Shown here piece by piece: positions 5,016-6,119 of a stretch of 6,119 nt of DNA. The notes beneath the pieces were generated by a model that saw only the letters and a program-made list of their open reading frames with translations, had not been told where the DNA came from and made no database searches. The stretch is from positions 1 through 6,119 of the forward strand of contig JAGSPR010000401.1 of NCBI GenBank assembly GCA_018262455.1, given 5' to 3'. Each line of letters opens with the position of its first letter. Positions within the stretch are counted from its first letter, which is position 1. The DNA comes from Deltaproteobacteria bacterium. Lineage in GTDB: Bacteria > Myxococcota > Polyangia > Haliangiales > Haliangiaceae. The translations under genes and the position numbers were made by a program.

Positions 5016-6119
5016 ATGCGGAAGCTCGTGTTCCTCGTCGGATTCGCTGCGTGTGGTGGCGACGACGCCGGCACGGCGGTCGATGCCCCGGTGGATTCCT
5101 CGATGATCAGCGGCTGCCCACGCACGCCGGCGGCTCCGGATCGTGCGCGTCACGTCGTGGTCTCGCGGCCCTACGACGCCGCGGGCGCCCAGGCGGGCGG
5201 CTACGAGGTACTCGACCTCTCGGTCGACGGCACGCTGACCCGCCCCGGCCGCCTGTTCACGATGGGCCGCGCCCTGACCGGGACGATCGCGTTCACGCCC
5301 GACGGCGAGGTCGGGATCGTGGCGCTCGAGAACGGCAAGCTCGGCGTGTTCCGGCTCGACGCCAGCGGCGCGCCGACGGTCGTGCACTCCGAGCTCGGGG
5401 GCGCGTTCTACGCGTCGCGCGTGGTCATCGAGGAGCGTGGCGATCGCGCACTGATCCTCGACGGCAACACGCGGGACAACGGCGGCGGCATCTACCTCGT
5501 GACGATCGGCTGCGACGGCACACTCACCGAGCACGGCATGCTCGCGGCCGGCAGGCTCCCGGCGGGCCTCGCGTTCGGAGGGAGTGCGCCGCAGGGCGTG
5601 CCCGCGATCGTGGCCGCCGCGGATCTGCTCGACTCGCCCGCGGGCAACGATGTCCACCTGCTCGACTGGAGCGACACGCCCGCGCGCGTCGTCGGCGTCG
5701 ACGCGTTCGGCGATGACCTGGCGATCGTCGGCGGCTCCGCGCTCACCCACACCGGCGACACGTTCCTGGTCGGCGACGTCAGCCAGTTCTCGGGGCTCCC
5801 GAACCGCGTCGCCGTGGTCTCGATCGACAACGGGCTGCACCCCGAGCTCACCGCACACCCGACGGTGCCGGTCGAGGATCCCGAGGCGATCGCAGCGTCG
5901 CCGTTCGACAACACGGCGGTCGTCGCGAGCGCGTTCGGCGACGCGCTGTTCGTGCTCGATGCCGGCGGTCCGCAGGGCGCGTGGCGCGTGCGCGGCGAGG
6001 TCGCCTACCGCGGCGCGCCGCCGCAGCTCCCAGGTGATCTCGCGACGATCGATCGCGGCGCGCTCCAGGGCCGCGTGCTGGTCTCGGAGAACGTCTCGGT
6101 TCGCCAGCTCGCGTTTCGC
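5016..6119 (+). CDS. Probable lipoprotein with beta-propeller-like repeats, 3'-partial
   Basis: The frame is open from ATG 5016 to the window edge (368 codons, no stop). The N-terminus, MRKLVFLVGFAAC, is a short lipoprotein signal: two basic residues, a hydrophobic core and Cys13, followed by GGDD and an acidic/Ala/Pro linker to about residue 45, as in many myxobacterial lipoproteins. Phe at the -3 lipobox position is less usual. The rest is beta-rich, with recurring blade-like segments such as AFTPDGEVGIVALENGKLGV (92-111), DRALILDG (143-150) and AASPFDNTAVVASAFGDALF (293-312), each leading into a strand ending in a hydrophobic pair plus Asp. This resembles YVTN/lactonase-type propellers, but no catalytic signature is seen, so only the fold is proposed. 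C34 and C166 could pair. Start 5016 has AGGA at 5002-5005; in-frame ATG 4998 and GTG 4968 are alternatives that lengthen the n-region. It is divergent from the monooxygenase-like gene across 122 bases. Confidence 0.85.
   Translation, partial: MRKLVFLVGFAACGGDDAGTAVDAPVDSSMISGCPRTPAAPDRARHVVVSRPYDAAGAQAGGYEVLDLSVDGTLTRPGRLFTMGRALTGTIAFTPDGEVGIVALENGKLGVFRLDASGAPTVVHSELGGAFYASRVVIEERGDRALILDGNTRDNGGGIYLVTIGCDGTLTEHGMLAAGRLPAGLAFGGSAPQGVPAIVAAADLLDSPAGNDVHLLDWSDTPARVVGVDAFGDDLAIVGGSALTHTGDTFLVGDVSQFSGLPNRVAVVSIDNGLHPELTAHPTVPVEDPEAIAASPFDNTAVVASAFGDALFVLDAGGPQGAWRVRGEVAYRGAPPQLPGDLATIDRGALQGRVLVSENVSVRQLAFR

Noticed and set aside
4424..5125. 233-codon minus-strand open frame overlapping the monooxygenase-like gene
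   Set aside because: The second half is a frame-shifted shadow of the real gene, rich in Arg and Asp; it spans the divergent intergenic region and shows no recognisable domain.
4830..5858. 342-codon minus-strand open frame opposite the lipoprotein gene
   Set aside because: The composition is Arg/Val/Ala/Asp-biased with no family motif, and it overlaps both the signal-peptide end of the monooxygenase-like gene and the better-supported lipoprotein gene.
5286..5949. Assignment of the propeller lipoprotein as a 6-phosphogluconolactonase or other enzyme
   Set aside because: Only generic blade-like repeats are visible and no catalytic motif is recognisable, so a specific function is not supported.

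Overview
This 6.1-kb, GC-rich window looks like a myxobacterial (Myxococcota) chromosome segment. The clues are a Hanks-type kinase with zinc-finger, membrane and TPR modules in the style of that phylum, a secreted protein ending in a MYXO-CTERM-like tail (Cys, hydrophobic helix, Arg cluster), a lipoprotein, and almost wall-to-wall coding. The species cannot be named; a Haliangium/Kofleriaceae/Polyangia-like organism is a guess. No RNA gene, mobile element, CRISPR array or origin is visible, and no stretch over 300 bases lacks a gene.

Left block, plus strand (1-4317): the 3' part of a PPP-family protein phosphatase gene (cut by the window edge); after 25 bases, a 204-residue conserved-looking protein of unknown function; and, overlapping its stop codon, a 982-residue Ser/Thr protein kinase. 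The kinase reads, in order, as a zf-HC2-like zinc site, a complete kinase domain, one membrane helix, a four-cysteine module and about ten TPR repeats. The tight packing suggests co-transcription, so a phosphatase and a kinase may be made together. Whether they act on the same substrates is inference.

Right block (4318-6119): a minus-strand gene converges on the kinase with no base between the two stop codons. It encodes a small exported protein resembling a lytic polysaccharide monooxygenase, with a histidine placed to become the mature N-terminus. A 122-base intergenic region holding a near-perfect palindrome separates it from a divergent gene for a probable lipoprotein with beta-propeller-like sequence, whose 3' end lies beyond the window. 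Both of these products should act outside the cytoplasm.

Nothing here is clearly a new system. The points most worth a second look are the phosphatase/unknown/kinase cluster, the histidine-brace candidate with a surface-anchoring tail, the divergent operator candidate and possible leaderless starts.
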